Shown here in pieces: positions 1 to 6,324 of a stretch of DNA of 17,099 nt; the stretch's first letter is position 1; the number at the start of each line of letters is the position of its first letter. The stretch spans positions 1 to 17,099 of the forward strand of contig URTZ01000024.1 of the NCBI GenBank assembly GCA_900550825.1, in the 5' to 3' direction. Position numbers and translations under genes: made by a program. The notes beneath the pieces were generated by a model that was given only the letters and a program-made list of their open reading frames with translations, was not told where the DNA came from and searched no databases. Source of the stretch: an uncultured Collinsella sp. (GTDB lineage: Bacteria > Actinomycetota > Coriobacteriia > Coriobacteriales > Coriobacteriaceae).

Positions 1-1
1 A

Positions 2-1045
2 GGCTGTTATCTCTTTCTGGATGAGGTGCAGGAGACCGATGGCTGGCAGGGCGTTTGTCAGCGTTTGGCGGAGCACGAGAGCGTAACGCTTGTTATCACC
101 GGATCGTCCTCAAAACTATCTGCCGATGAAATAGCGACGCAGTTTCGCGGTCGCTCGCAAGAGCACGCTATGCATCCGCTTTCATTCCGCGAGTATTGTG
201 CGTTTCATCACATTGAAACGCCGGATATGTCTACTAGTGCTGGGGCTCCAGCTGTTTCTCCGCAGCGGCGAACTGATCTGGAATCGGCATATGACCGTTA
301 TCTCATAGAGGGTGGCTTTCCTGGGGTTCAGGAGCTTGATGCCGGTTCGCGTATTCAGATGCTTCAAGCCTATTTGCGAGATGTTGTTGCACGAGACATT
401 CTCGAGCGGAGCGGGCGCACGGATATCGCTCTTGCCAACCAAGTAGGGCTCTTCTGCCTTCGAAACACGGGTTGCGACCTTTCGGTTAACAGTTTGTTGG
501 AAGCCTTAAAGTCTGTCGGATATCGAGCGTCATGGGAAAAAATAAACGAACTCGTTCGTTTATTCCAGCAGGCTCATCTCATTGGATTACTTCCGGAGTA
601 TTCAACTTCTTTGGCTCCTAAGACAACGACAACAGACAAGGTCTATGCCGTCGACCAGGGGATGGCATATGCAACATCGCGTGCTAATCAGCAGGATATA
701 GGAAAGCGTTTGGAGACTGCGATTTATGCTGAACTCATGCGCCGTACGGCAAACGGCCGGTTGGAAACGGTGACTTCATTTACGGCTCCAACGCAAGCAC
801 GAGAAAAAGTTGATTTCTTGGTCGGCGACGCTTTGGCATCGGAACCATACGCGCTTTACCAGGTGACAGTCGATATGACGGCAGAGAAAACGCGCAGGCG
901 TGAAGTTGGTTCCCTTGAGGTTGCTATGGTAAAAACCGGTATCAAGGATGCCAATATCATCACGCTGCGCGAGGCGACCCAGATCAAAACGGAGCATGGC
1001 GTCATCGAGGTTATTCCCGCATGGAAATGGTCGCTTGGTCTGTAA
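2..1045 (+). CDS. AAA family ATPase with DUF4143 C-terminal domain, 5'-truncated by the window edge
   Basis: The frame is open from base 2, so the start lies outside the window; the GTG at base 26 is internal. The first visible residues include YLFLDEVQ, a Walker B strand with the catalytic acid. It is followed by a sensor-1-like segment (VTLVITGSSS) and the LSFREY motif typical of AAA_14/DUF4143 ATPases. The C-terminal half, from about YLRDVVARDILERSGR, matches DUF4143, with a PD-(D/E)XK-like end (EKVDFLVGD, then YQVTVDM). The Walker A region is not visible. Proteins of this family are common accessory genes of unclear role, sometimes viewed as toxin- or defence-like; no specific function is claimed. 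Base composition and codons (ATA, TTA, TCA, CGA) differ from the GC-rich neighbours, which fits horizontal acquisition. The gene ends about 300 bases from tRNA-Gln. Confidence 0.85.
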   Translation, partial: GCYLFLDEVQETDGWQGVCQRLAEHESVTLVITGSSSKLSADEIATQFRGRSQEHAMHPLSFREYCAFHHIETPDMSTSAGAPAVSPQRRTDLESAYDRYLIEGGFPGVQELDAGSRIQMLQAYLRDVVARDILERSGRTDIALANQVGLFCLRNTGCDLSVNSLLEALKSVGYRASWEKINELVRLFQQAHLIGLLPEYSTSLAPKTTTTDKVYAVDQGMAYATSRANQQDIGKRLETAIYAELMRRTANGRLETVTSFTAPTQAREKVDFLVGDALASEPYALYQVTVDMTAEKTRRREVGSLEVAMVKTGIKDANIITLREATQIKTEHGVIEVIPAWKWSLGL

Positions 1046-1053
1046 TGCTACGC

Positions 1054-1069
1054 CGGCCCGCCGGGGCCG
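1054..1069. repeat. Short GC-rich hairpin after the ATPase gene
   Basis: CGGCCC and GGGCCG form a perfect 6-bp stem around a 4-base loop, nine bases after the ATPase stop codon. No T-tract follows on either strand, so it is not a convincing intrinsic terminator by itself. Confidence 0.4.
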
Positions 1070-1087
1070 CACGGCACCATGTTGATG

Positions 1088-1120
1088 ACCGGCGCTTTAG
1101 GAACGTCCCTAAGTGCCGGT
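1088..1120 (+). terminator. Possible weak terminator hairpin downstream of the ATPase gene
   Basis: ACCGGC at 1088-1093 pairs with GCCGGT at 1115-1120. The stem continues through an imperfect CTT/AAG segment with an internal loop. Only a weak tail (TTGGCTGG) follows on the plus strand. The position, about 40 bases after the stop codon, fits 3'-end formation for the ATPase transcript, but the T-tract is poor. Confidence 0.3.
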
Positions 1121-1160
1121 TTGGCTGGTAAGTCGAGATGTGGGGAGCCCGTTGCTGGTA

Positions 1161-1176
1161 TGGGACGGAGGGATTC
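1161..1176 (-). repeat. 16-bp direct repeat of the tRNA-Gln 3' end (possible att-site remnant)
   Basis: TGGGACGGAGGGATTC here is identical to bases 1353-1368, which encode the acceptor 3' strand and part of the T-arm of tRNA-Gln on the minus strand. The flanks differ on both sides. Copies of tRNA 3' ends are typical products of integration of mobile elements at tRNA genes, but the short 190-bp spacing and the absence of an integrase in the window leave other origins open. Confidence 0.45.
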
Positions 1177-1307
1177 CGCGTCCGCCTGGTCGGCGGCCGC
1201 GCTCCGCTGCGTCGCTTCGCTCCTTGCGTGCTGCGCTGGAAAACGCTTCGCGTTTCCTCAGCTCCGCACCCTTGCGGGTTCGAATTCCTCCGCTTGCCCA
1301 CAAGAAA

Positions 1308-1337
1308 GCGCTCCAGGTTCATAAGGGCCTGGAGCGC
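1308..1337 (-). terminator. Intrinsic terminator of tRNA-Gln
   Basis: GCGCTCCAGG (1308-1317) and CCTGGAGCGC (1328-1337) form a perfect 10-bp stem, extendable by one A-T pair, around a 10-base loop. On the minus strand the stem is followed by TTTCTTG. It lies 14 bases past the mature 3' end of tRNA-Gln, as expected for its terminator. Confidence 0.75.
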
Positions 1338-1351
1338 TGTGTTCTTAAGGG

Positions 1352-1423
1352 CTGGGACGGAGGGATTCGAACCCCCAACAGCCGGCACCAAAAACCGGAG
1401 TTCTACCGTTGAACTACGTCCCA
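1352..1423 (-). tRNA. tRNA-Gln (anticodon UUG)
   Basis: On the minus strand the acceptor arm TGGGACG pairs with CGTCCCA, with discriminator G. The anticodon stem CCGGT/GCCGG closes a seven-base loop TTTTGGT, which places TTG at positions 34-36. The T-arm is GGGGT-TCGAATC-CCTCC. The U1-A72 pair is characteristic of tRNA-Gln. Its length of 72 bases without CCA matches the 75-nt bacterial tRNA-Gln; CCA is not encoded (the next bases are CCC). It starts 38 bases after the stop of the CwlM-like gene on the same strand and has its own terminator, so it may be partly cotranscribed with that gene; I could not assign a separate promoter. Confidence 0.93.
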
Positions 1424-1461
1424 ATGTGTGGTGTTGCCCAAAAGCAACTCGTTTAGTTTAC

Positions 1462-2367
1462 CTAATCTGCGAGGGCATCGCAAACGCCATCGAGCAGGCG
1501 TACGGCGAGTGTCTGCGCGTCGCTGGCCGTGAAGGTGCCGTTGTAGCGCGTCATGCCCGTGAGCTCAATGCGAATGCGAGCCGGCTTCTGCTGCGCGGCG
1601 ACATTGGCAGTGCGGATGCGCTGGGCCAGGTTGTGGCACTCGGCGAGGGCAATCGTGGCGCGCGGTGCGGCGTCGGCGGGCAGCTCGTCGCTTGCGATTT
1701 CGAGCACCAGGTCAACGTCGGTTGGGACCTCGGAGTCGCAGAGCATCATGCCGCTGTTGTCGGTCGTTGCCGTGGCGATATTCCACATGCGCGACGCAAC
1801 ACTGCGCGCGATGGGGTCCTCGCCGATAACGGCAATCTGGAAGCGCTCGAGCACGTTGGCGGCGCGAGCAAAACCGATGCGGGACTCGGCTTCGGTGACC
1901 GAGGGCTTGCCCTCCCACACATGGTGCAGGCGGTTGATGTAGGCGTAGGTGTCCTGGAAGGCCATGCCGTCGGCAAACAGGCCGACATTTTCCTGGAACT
2001 GCTGCAGGGCGGCCTCGGTATGCGGACCAAAGTAGCCGTCGTCTTCACCACAGGCAAAGCCCAAAACGTTGAGAGCGCGCTGCAGGGCCTGCACATCGGC
2101 GCCATGGAAATTGGGCATGCGCAGATAGAGGGTGCGGTCGCCCAGCTTATACGAAGCGTCTACAAGGGCGCTCCAGCAGGGGATATCGACGGCATGACCG
2201 GCAGCAAGGCCGCTGTCGAGCCTGAAGGTGCTGACGGCCTGCTCAGTGGTGGCTCCAAAGTACTTGTCGGTGACTTCGGCGGCATCAATCGTGTAGCCGA
2301 GCTGCAGGAGACGAGACTGCACGTCCTCGACGGCTGCTCCTTGCATGCCCGTTGTAATAGGTTCCAT
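1462..2367 (-). CDS. CwlM-like peptidoglycan-binding protein with degenerate amidase domain
   Basis: The 301-residue protein has two PG_binding_1 repeats (about 7-69 and 86-149) and a third domain (about 164-301). No signal peptide or membrane segment is seen, so it is probably cytoplasmic. The segment SALVDASYKLGDRTLYLRMP, followed by HGADVQALQRALNVLGF, closely resembles from memory the second repeat of mycobacterial CwlM (Rv3915), which has the same order: two binding repeats, then an Amidase_3 fold. The C-terminal domain keeps that general shape, but I see no clear His/Glu zinc ligands, so it is probably not a hydrolase. CwlM in mycobacteria is a non-catalytic activator of MurA; a similar control role here is inference. 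AAAGGGG lies seven bases before the ATG, which supports this start. Confidence 0.75.
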   Translation of the reverse strand: MEPITTGMQGAAVEDVQSRLLQLGYTIDAAEVTDKYFGATTEQAVSTFRLDSGLAAGHAVDIPCWSALVDASYKLGDRTLYLRMPNFHGADVQALQRALNVLGFACGEDDGYFGPHTEAALQQFQENVGLFADGMAFQDTYAYINRLHHVWEGKPSVTEAESRIGFARAANVLERFQIAVIGEDPIARSVASRMWNIATATTDNSGMMLCDSEVPTDVDLVLEIASDELPADAAPRATIALAECHNLAQRIRTANVAAQQKPARIRIELTGMTRYNGTFTASDAQTLAVRLLDGVCDALAD

Positions 2368-2454
2368 GAACGAACCCCTTTCGGCGTACCATTCGTACTA
2401 TTTGAGCGTCTGTCGGATAGACAACGCAAAGGGATGCATAAACATGCACTCAAC

Positions 2455-2460
2455 AGTGTA
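2455..2460 (-). promoter_or_regulatory. Possible extended -10 element for the CwlM-like gene
   Basis: On the minus strand TGCTACACT contains TACACT with an upstream TG, an extended -10 pattern, about 90 bases before the start codon. No good -35 hexamer is found 16-18 bases upstream. The 138-base gap 2368-2505 shows no clear terminator for the upstream prenyl synthase gene. Confidence 0.25.
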
Positions 2461-2505
2461 GCAAGTTGTGCCTAAATACGCTGCTGACAGGTTTTATAAC
2501 CCCCG

Positions 2506-3570
2506 TTAGTTAAGGCGCTCCACAAAGAAATCTGCCATGGAGAGGAACAGCTCACGTGCGTGCGGATCAAGCTCAACGTTCTCGATGGCCGCTTTGGCCT
2601 TAGCGGTCAGGTCGAGCGCGTAAGTGTGGGCGTAATCGATGGAGCCGGTCTCCTGGAAGATCTCCACGGCGCGTGCGAGCTGCGCGGGATCATCGGTGCC
2701 CGAGGAAAGAATCGCCTCGACCTCGTCGTGGTGGCGCTTATCAGAGAGGGCGTGTACGGCGACAAGCGTGCGCTTGCCCTCGGTGATGTCGGTGCGGAAG
2801 TCCTTGTTGGCGGCTTCCTTAGTGCCGACAAGGTTGAGCAGGTCGTCCTGAATCTGAAAGGCAAGGCCCGTGTGCAGGCCAAAGGCGCGCAGCGCTTCGA
2901 TTTGCTCATCGCTGCCGCCGCCGATAATGGCTCCGGCGGCAAGCGGCGTGGCTCCGCTGTAAAACGCGGTCTTGTGCGTCGCCATGTCCAGGTAGTCATC
3001 AACCGAGATATCAAAGCGCCCGTCACGGACCCAACCCAGGTCGAGCGCTTGACCCTCGATGGTGCGGACGATCATCTCGGTAAGCTCGTGGAGCACACGC
3101 AGCTTCACGTCGGACTCAAGCGTAGGGTCGTCGAGAACCGTCTTGGTGACCATGGTGAGCGCCAGGTCGCCACAATTGATGGCAAGGCCCGTGCCCTCGG
3201 TAAGGTGCATGCAGGGCTTGCCTCGACGAAGCTGTCCGTTGTCGGCGATGTCGTCGTGGATCAGCGCGCCCGACTGGAAATGCTCGATGGCTGCCGCGGC
3301 GCTGCGGGCGCTCTCAAAGCTGCCGCCCACTGCGGTTGCGGCGAGCATACAGATAAGCGGGCGGTGGCGCTTGCCGGCGTTGGCCGTAAAAGCCGAGAGC
3401 GGCGCGTACAGGTAGCGCTCGATATCGGCAGAGGTCGCCTGTCCGTCAAAGAACGTGGCCAGATAGTCGTTGATCTGGTCAAAGTGCTGGGCTAAAAAGC
3501 TGGTAAACGGACTGGACACGGGTTCTCGCATTCTTTCTTGGGTTACATCGTTGCGGTGTGCAGATACCAT
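2506..3570 (-). CDS. Polyprenyl diphosphate synthase (trans-isoprenyl diphosphate synthase family)
   Basis: The enzyme condenses isopentenyl diphosphate with an allylic diphosphate in the cytoplasm. The 354-residue protein shows GKR (66-68), the first Asp-rich motif DDIAD (106-110) with the downstream RR (115-116), KT (200-201), and the second motif QDDLLN (241-246), in which the usual last Asp is Asn. Small residues (Gly, Ala) lie 5 and 4 positions before the first motif, where FPP/GGPP synthases usually carry aromatics; this hints at a longer product, possibly the menaquinone side chain, but that is inference. The start is uncertain: ATG at 3570 has a weak ribosome site, and ATG at 3531 (residue 14) is preceded by A-rich AAGAAAG. 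It follows the PTS fusion gene by 74 bases on the same strand. Confidence 0.9.
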   Translation of the reverse strand: MVSAHRNDVTQERMREPVSSPFTSFLAQHFDQINDYLATFFDGQATSADIERYLYAPLSAFTANAGKRHRPLICMLAATAVGGSFESARSAAAAIEHFQSGALIHDDIADNGQLRRGKPCMHLTEGTGLAINCGDLALTMVTKTVLDDPTLESDVKLRVLHELTEMIVRTIEGQALDLGWVRDGRFDISVDDYLDMATHKTAFYSGATPLAAGAIIGGGSDEQIEALRAFGLHTGLAFQIQDDLLNLVGTKEAANKDFRTDITEGKRTLVAVHALSDKRHHDEVEAILSSGTDDPAQLARAVEIFQETGSIDYAHTYALDLTAKAKAAIENVELDPHARELFLSMADFFVERLN

Positions 3571-3644
3571 ATTGCCACATTGGAGTTGCCGGCGCGTCTG
3601 TTTTGGCGATTTGGAGAAACGGGACGCGTGCGCGTGCCGGCTGC

Positions 3645-6095
3645 TTATATAAGCCTAAAGTGCTCGAGCGCCTTGACGACGCCATCTTTGTCGACCGAGT
3701 CGGTGATGTAGTCGGCGCGCTTTTTGAGATAGTCCGGCGCGTTGCCCATGGCGATACCGACATCGACGGCGTTCATCAGCGAGACGTCATTGCTGGCGTC
3801 GCCGATGCCGTATACGGTTCCATGGTGGGGATCGAGGGCGTCGAGTACAGACTGGATGCCCCCGCGCTTCGTGCATTCGCGGGGCGAGATTTCGGTTACC
3901 TCGAGTTCGAGCTCGTTAAAGCACAACAACGGCTCAAGTGCCTTATCTTGAGCGATGTGGTTGGCGAGCGATGTAGACATCAAGATCTTGTAGACACTGT
4001 AATGTTGCAGCTGCGTGACTGCGTCGCCCAGGGTGCGCGCGTATCCGGGGGCATCGGGGGCATCGGCACTCATGCGCACGACGCCGTTGAGGCCCTCAAA
4101 GCGGATGACCTCGCCCGATTGCTCAAGGTAGGGGGCAAGACGCTGCAACATACTGGGCGTCATCGACAGATCGCGAATTGCGTGTCCGTTGATCTCGGCG
4201 TAACCGCCCGCAAGACAGACGATGCCGGTCCAGGGCAGCTCAAGAAGTTTGGGGTGGATGCAGCTGAGGGTGCGTCCTGTGCAGATAAAGGCCATGTTGC
4301 CGTTTGCAACGAAATCGCGGATGGCCTGGGAGACCGCCTCGTTGGGATAGGGGGAGAGGTCCCGCTCGTCTTCGGGAAGGTCTTGGGCGAGCCTGGGGTC
4401 TTGCCAGGCGAGCGTTCCGTCGATATCGAAGAAGCAGATATCGCCGCGCTTATGGGCTGCGCTGGCGGCAGGGGAGGCCGAGGTGGTGGGCGCAAATCCC
4501 GGCTCGAGGCCCATGATCTGGTCAAAATGCTCTTTAACGCGGGGAACGGAGATGCCGATGATCACCTGGGCGGTCTTGCCCGTAATGATGAGGCCCTTGG
4601 CGCCCACCGCGACAAACGACGCGTTATCTGCAACGATGGAAGGGTCTGCGACCTCGACGCGCAGACGCGTGGCGCAGTTGGTTGCGCCCACGATATTGCC
4701 AACGCCACCTAAAAGCTGAATTACCCGCTCAGCGAGGACGTGATCTTGATCGGATCGACTATTGACCTCGTCATTGGGGGATTGCTCTTTGGCAAAGTCG
4801 TTTCCCGTTAAACAATCGATTGCCGCGCGATTGACGACATGATCCTCGCGGCCCGGAGTCTTAAGGTCATAGACCAAGATGAGTGCTCGAAAACTAACAA
4901 AAAAGATGAGGCTAAAGGCAAGGCCGATACCGAGCGCCAAAAGATAGGCACCGGCATGCGTGCGCATGAGCGGAATAAAGTTGAAGGCTGCCATCTCCAT
5001 GAGGCCGCCCGAGAAGATGCCGACGATGCCAAAGAGATTCATGGTTGTGGCAAGGCAAGACGATAAGACGGCGTAGAGCAAAAAGAGCCCGGGGTGGGTG
5101 AACATAAAGAGAAACTCGAGTGGCTCGGTAACGCCGCAAACCACCGAGGCGATGATGGCGGGAACAAGGATGACCCTGAGGCCGGCGCGGCGCTCGGGTT
5201 TTGCGGTGGAGTAGAACGCAGCCGCGATGGCAGGAAGGCCAAAGAGCTTGACCCAGCCGGTGGCGGTAAAACCGGCCCACGGCGCAAGCTCATTAAGGGG
5301 GCGCGTACTATGGGAGAGGATGGGGAGCAAGCTGCTCCACGTGGCGTAGATGCCGTCGTTAATGACCAGGTTGTCGTAGTAGATCGGCATGTAGAGCAGG
5401 TGGTGCAGCCCCATGGGCTCGAGCGCTCGTTCTAAAAAGACAAAGATGCCCACGCCAAAGGGACCGACGCCTGCAAGCGTGTGACGCAGCGTATCGGTTA
5501 CATCGTATACGTAGGGCACGATGGCGGCCGAGATAGCGGCAAGGGCAAACACGGCAAAAAAGCTGATGAGGTAGACCAGCGAGGATCCCGAGAAGGTGCC
5601 GAGCCAATCGGGAATCTTGGCATCGTAGAAGCGGTCATGGATGGTGACGACGGTTGCCGATACCGCCAGCGGGCCGATGATGCCGGTGTCGAGCGTCTTG
5701 ATGCCGTCGATGACGGTGATACCGCTGGCGGTGGTCAAAGATGACGGGTACTCAAGTCCAAGGTTGTCTCCGCTCAGCTTAATGATCTCGCTCAAAAAGA
5801 AGCAATAGGCAAAATAGGCCACGAGTGCCTCGAGGCAGCAGCGTGCCGGTTGCTTTTGGGCAAGACCGATAGGCAGCGCTACGGCAAAAAGGAGCGGGAG
5901 GCGTTTAAAGACCGTCCACGAGCCGCGCTGGATGATGGTCCAAAAAACGTACCAAGGGGTTCCGTATACGGCGAGATCGCCGACGATGTCCGCAGTCGTT
6001 GCGAGAGCGGAGACGCCGACCATGAGGCCTGATATAGAAAACAGCATGGCGGGCGCGAACATTGCCCCGCCAAAGCGTTGGATTTTTTGCAGCAT
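3645..6095 (-). CDS. PTS alpha-glucoside-type EIIC-EIIB fused to a HAD-IIB phosphatase
   Basis: This 816-residue membrane protein joins three parts. Residues 1-415 are a Glc-family EIIC closest, by recall, to GlvC/MalB alpha-glucoside permeases: IQRFGGAMF start, GIKTLDT (131-137), GLHH (229-232), GVTEPLEF (321-328), LKTPGRE (411-417). Residues 450-530 are EIIB with the phosphorylated Cys474 in NCATRLR. After an Ala/Ser-rich linker (537-550), residues 551-816 form a HAD-IIB/Cof-type hydrolase with all four motifs: DIDGT (557-561), TGR (606-608), Lys743 and GDASND (765-770). There is no EIIA domain, so EIIA must come from another gene. The fused phosphatase may remove phosphate from the imported disaccharide phosphate; this is inference. 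GGAAGG lies before the ATG. The divergent gntR and shared operators suggest local control. Confidence 0.92.
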   Translation of the reverse strand: MLQKIQRFGGAMFAPAMLFSISGLMVGVSALATTADIVGDLAVYGTPWYVFWTIIQRGSWTVFKRLPLLFAVALPIGLAQKQPARCCLEALVAYFAYCFFLSEIIKLSGDNLGLEYPSSLTTASGITVIDGIKTLDTGIIGPLAVSATVVTIHDRFYDAKIPDWLGTFSGSSLVYLISFFAVFALAAISAAIVPYVYDVTDTLRHTLAGVGPFGVGIFVFLERALEPMGLHHLLYMPIYYDNLVINDGIYATWSSLLPILSHSTRPLNELAPWAGFTATGWVKLFGLPAIAAAFYSTAKPERRAGLRVILVPAIIASVVCGVTEPLEFLFMFTHPGLFLLYAVLSSCLATTMNLFGIVGIFSGGLMEMAAFNFIPLMRTHAGAYLLALGIGLAFSLIFFVSFRALILVYDLKTPGREDHVVNRAAIDCLTGNDFAKEQSPNDEVNSRSDQDHVLAERVIQLLGGVGNIVGATNCATRLRVEVADPSIVADNASFVAVGAKGLIITGKTAQVIIGISVPRVKEHFDQIMGLEPGFAPTTSASPAASAAHKRGDICFFDIDGTLAWQDPRLAQDLPEDERDLSPYPNEAVSQAIRDFVANGNMAFICTGRTLSCIHPKLLELPWTGIVCLAGGYAEINGHAIRDLSMTPSMLQRLAPYLEQSGEVIRFEGLNGVVRMSADAPDAPGYARTLGDAVTQLQHYSVYKILMSTSLANHIAQDKALEPLLCFNELELEVTEISPRECTKRGGIQSVLDALDPHHGTVYGIGDASNDVSLMNAVDVGIAMGNAPDYLKKRADYITDSVDKDGVVKALEHFRLI

Positions 6096-6136
6096 GTTCT
6101 GCCTTCCGAATATCGAGGCGCGTTGCGCGTGGGGAA

Positions 6137-6148
6137 ACGTTTAAACAA
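6137..6148. promoter_or_regulatory. Putative GntR operator O1 (PTS promoter)
   Basis: ACGTTTAAACAA contains the perfect 8-bp palindrome GTTTAAAC and shares the 10-mer GTTTAAACAA with O2. It lies just downstream of the PTS -10 element, where a repressor would cover the transcription start. Confidence 0.55.
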
Positions 6149-6155
6149 TGGATTC

Positions 6156-6161
6156 ATTGTA
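6156..6161 (-). promoter_or_regulatory. Putative -10 element of the PTS fusion gene
   Basis: On the minus strand this reads TACAAT, one base from the sigma-70 consensus, 60 bases before the start codon. No strong -35 hexamer is visible upstream, which would fit an activator-dependent or weak promoter. The same hexamer occurs in the malQ promoter. Confidence 0.45.
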
Positions 6162-6220
6162 GAGGACCAGACGATTGTCGTACCGGCAGTTTTGAGCGAA
6201 ACCGATTTGGGCATGACAGA

Positions 6221-6234
6221 AACCGTCAACGGTT
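6221..6234. repeat. Palindrome AACCGT-CA-ACGGTT in the divergent promoter region
   Basis: A perfect 6-bp inverted repeat with a 2-base centre lies between the PTS and gntR promoters. It has the size of a dimer-binding operator and differs from the GTTTAAAC motif, so a second regulator is possible. Confidence 0.4.
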
Positions 6235-6249
6235 AAATCCTGTCGCTTT

Positions 6250-6262
6250 ACCGATATTCGGT
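6250..6262. repeat. Palindrome ACCGA-TAT-TCGGT abutting operator O2
   Basis: A perfect 5-bp inverted repeat with a 3-base centre touches the GTTTAAACAA of O2. A near copy, CCGATTTTCGG, lies upstream of malQ at 16208-16218, so it may be a second shared regulatory motif. Confidence 0.4.
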
Positions 6263-6270
6263 TTAAACAA
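6259..6270. promoter_or_regulatory. Putative GntR operator O2 (gntR promoter)
   Basis: CGGTTTAAACAA carries the same GTTTAAACAA 10-mer as O1. It overlaps the proposed -35 of gntR, consistent with autorepression. Confidence 0.55.
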
Positions 6271-6289
6271 CTTTAAGAAATGCTACCGT
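6262..6289 (+). promoter_or_regulatory. Putative gntR promoter
   Basis: A -35-like TTTAAA (6262-6267) is separated by 16 bases from TACCGT (6284-6289), which is preceded by TG two bases upstream as in extended -10 elements. Transcription would start about 30 bases before the AGAGGTGA ribosome site. The hexamers are weak matches. Confidence 0.35.
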
Positions 6290-6324
6290 GCCTAGCCGGA
6301 AATGAATAATGTAGAGGTGAAACA

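Larger units (their letters stand above)
1046..1351. other. Gene-free region between the ATPase and tRNA-Gln with tRNA-like fragments
   Basis: I see no credible protein gene here. Open frames on both strands translate to the low-complexity peptides that antisense tRNA sequence typically gives. The segment holds two hairpins near the ATPase stop, a 16-bp copy of the tRNA-Gln 3' end (1161-1176), and a very GC-rich stretch (about 1180-1265) full of CGCT/GCTTCG words. It also holds an isolated T-loop-like GGGTTCGAATTCC (1276-1288), which I could not extend into a foldable tRNA, and the tRNA terminator (1308-1337). It may be a decayed tRNA or an integration site. Confidence 0.5.

Noticed and set aside
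1163..1300. A second tRNA on either strand around the GGGTTCGAATTCC motif
   Set aside because: I tried class I and class II folds; no acceptor stem pairs and the T-stem has mismatches. At best it is a remnant.
1138..2475. A 445-codon plus-strand frame across the tRNA and CwlM-like gene
   Set aside because: It runs antisense through tRNA-Gln and the CwlM-like gene; the translation shows the peptide typical of reversed tRNA sequence and no domain.
3558..4712. A 384-codon plus-strand frame opposite the 3' part of the PTS fusion gene
   Set aside because: It is a shadow of the HAD domain coding strand; no ribosome site or recognisable motif.
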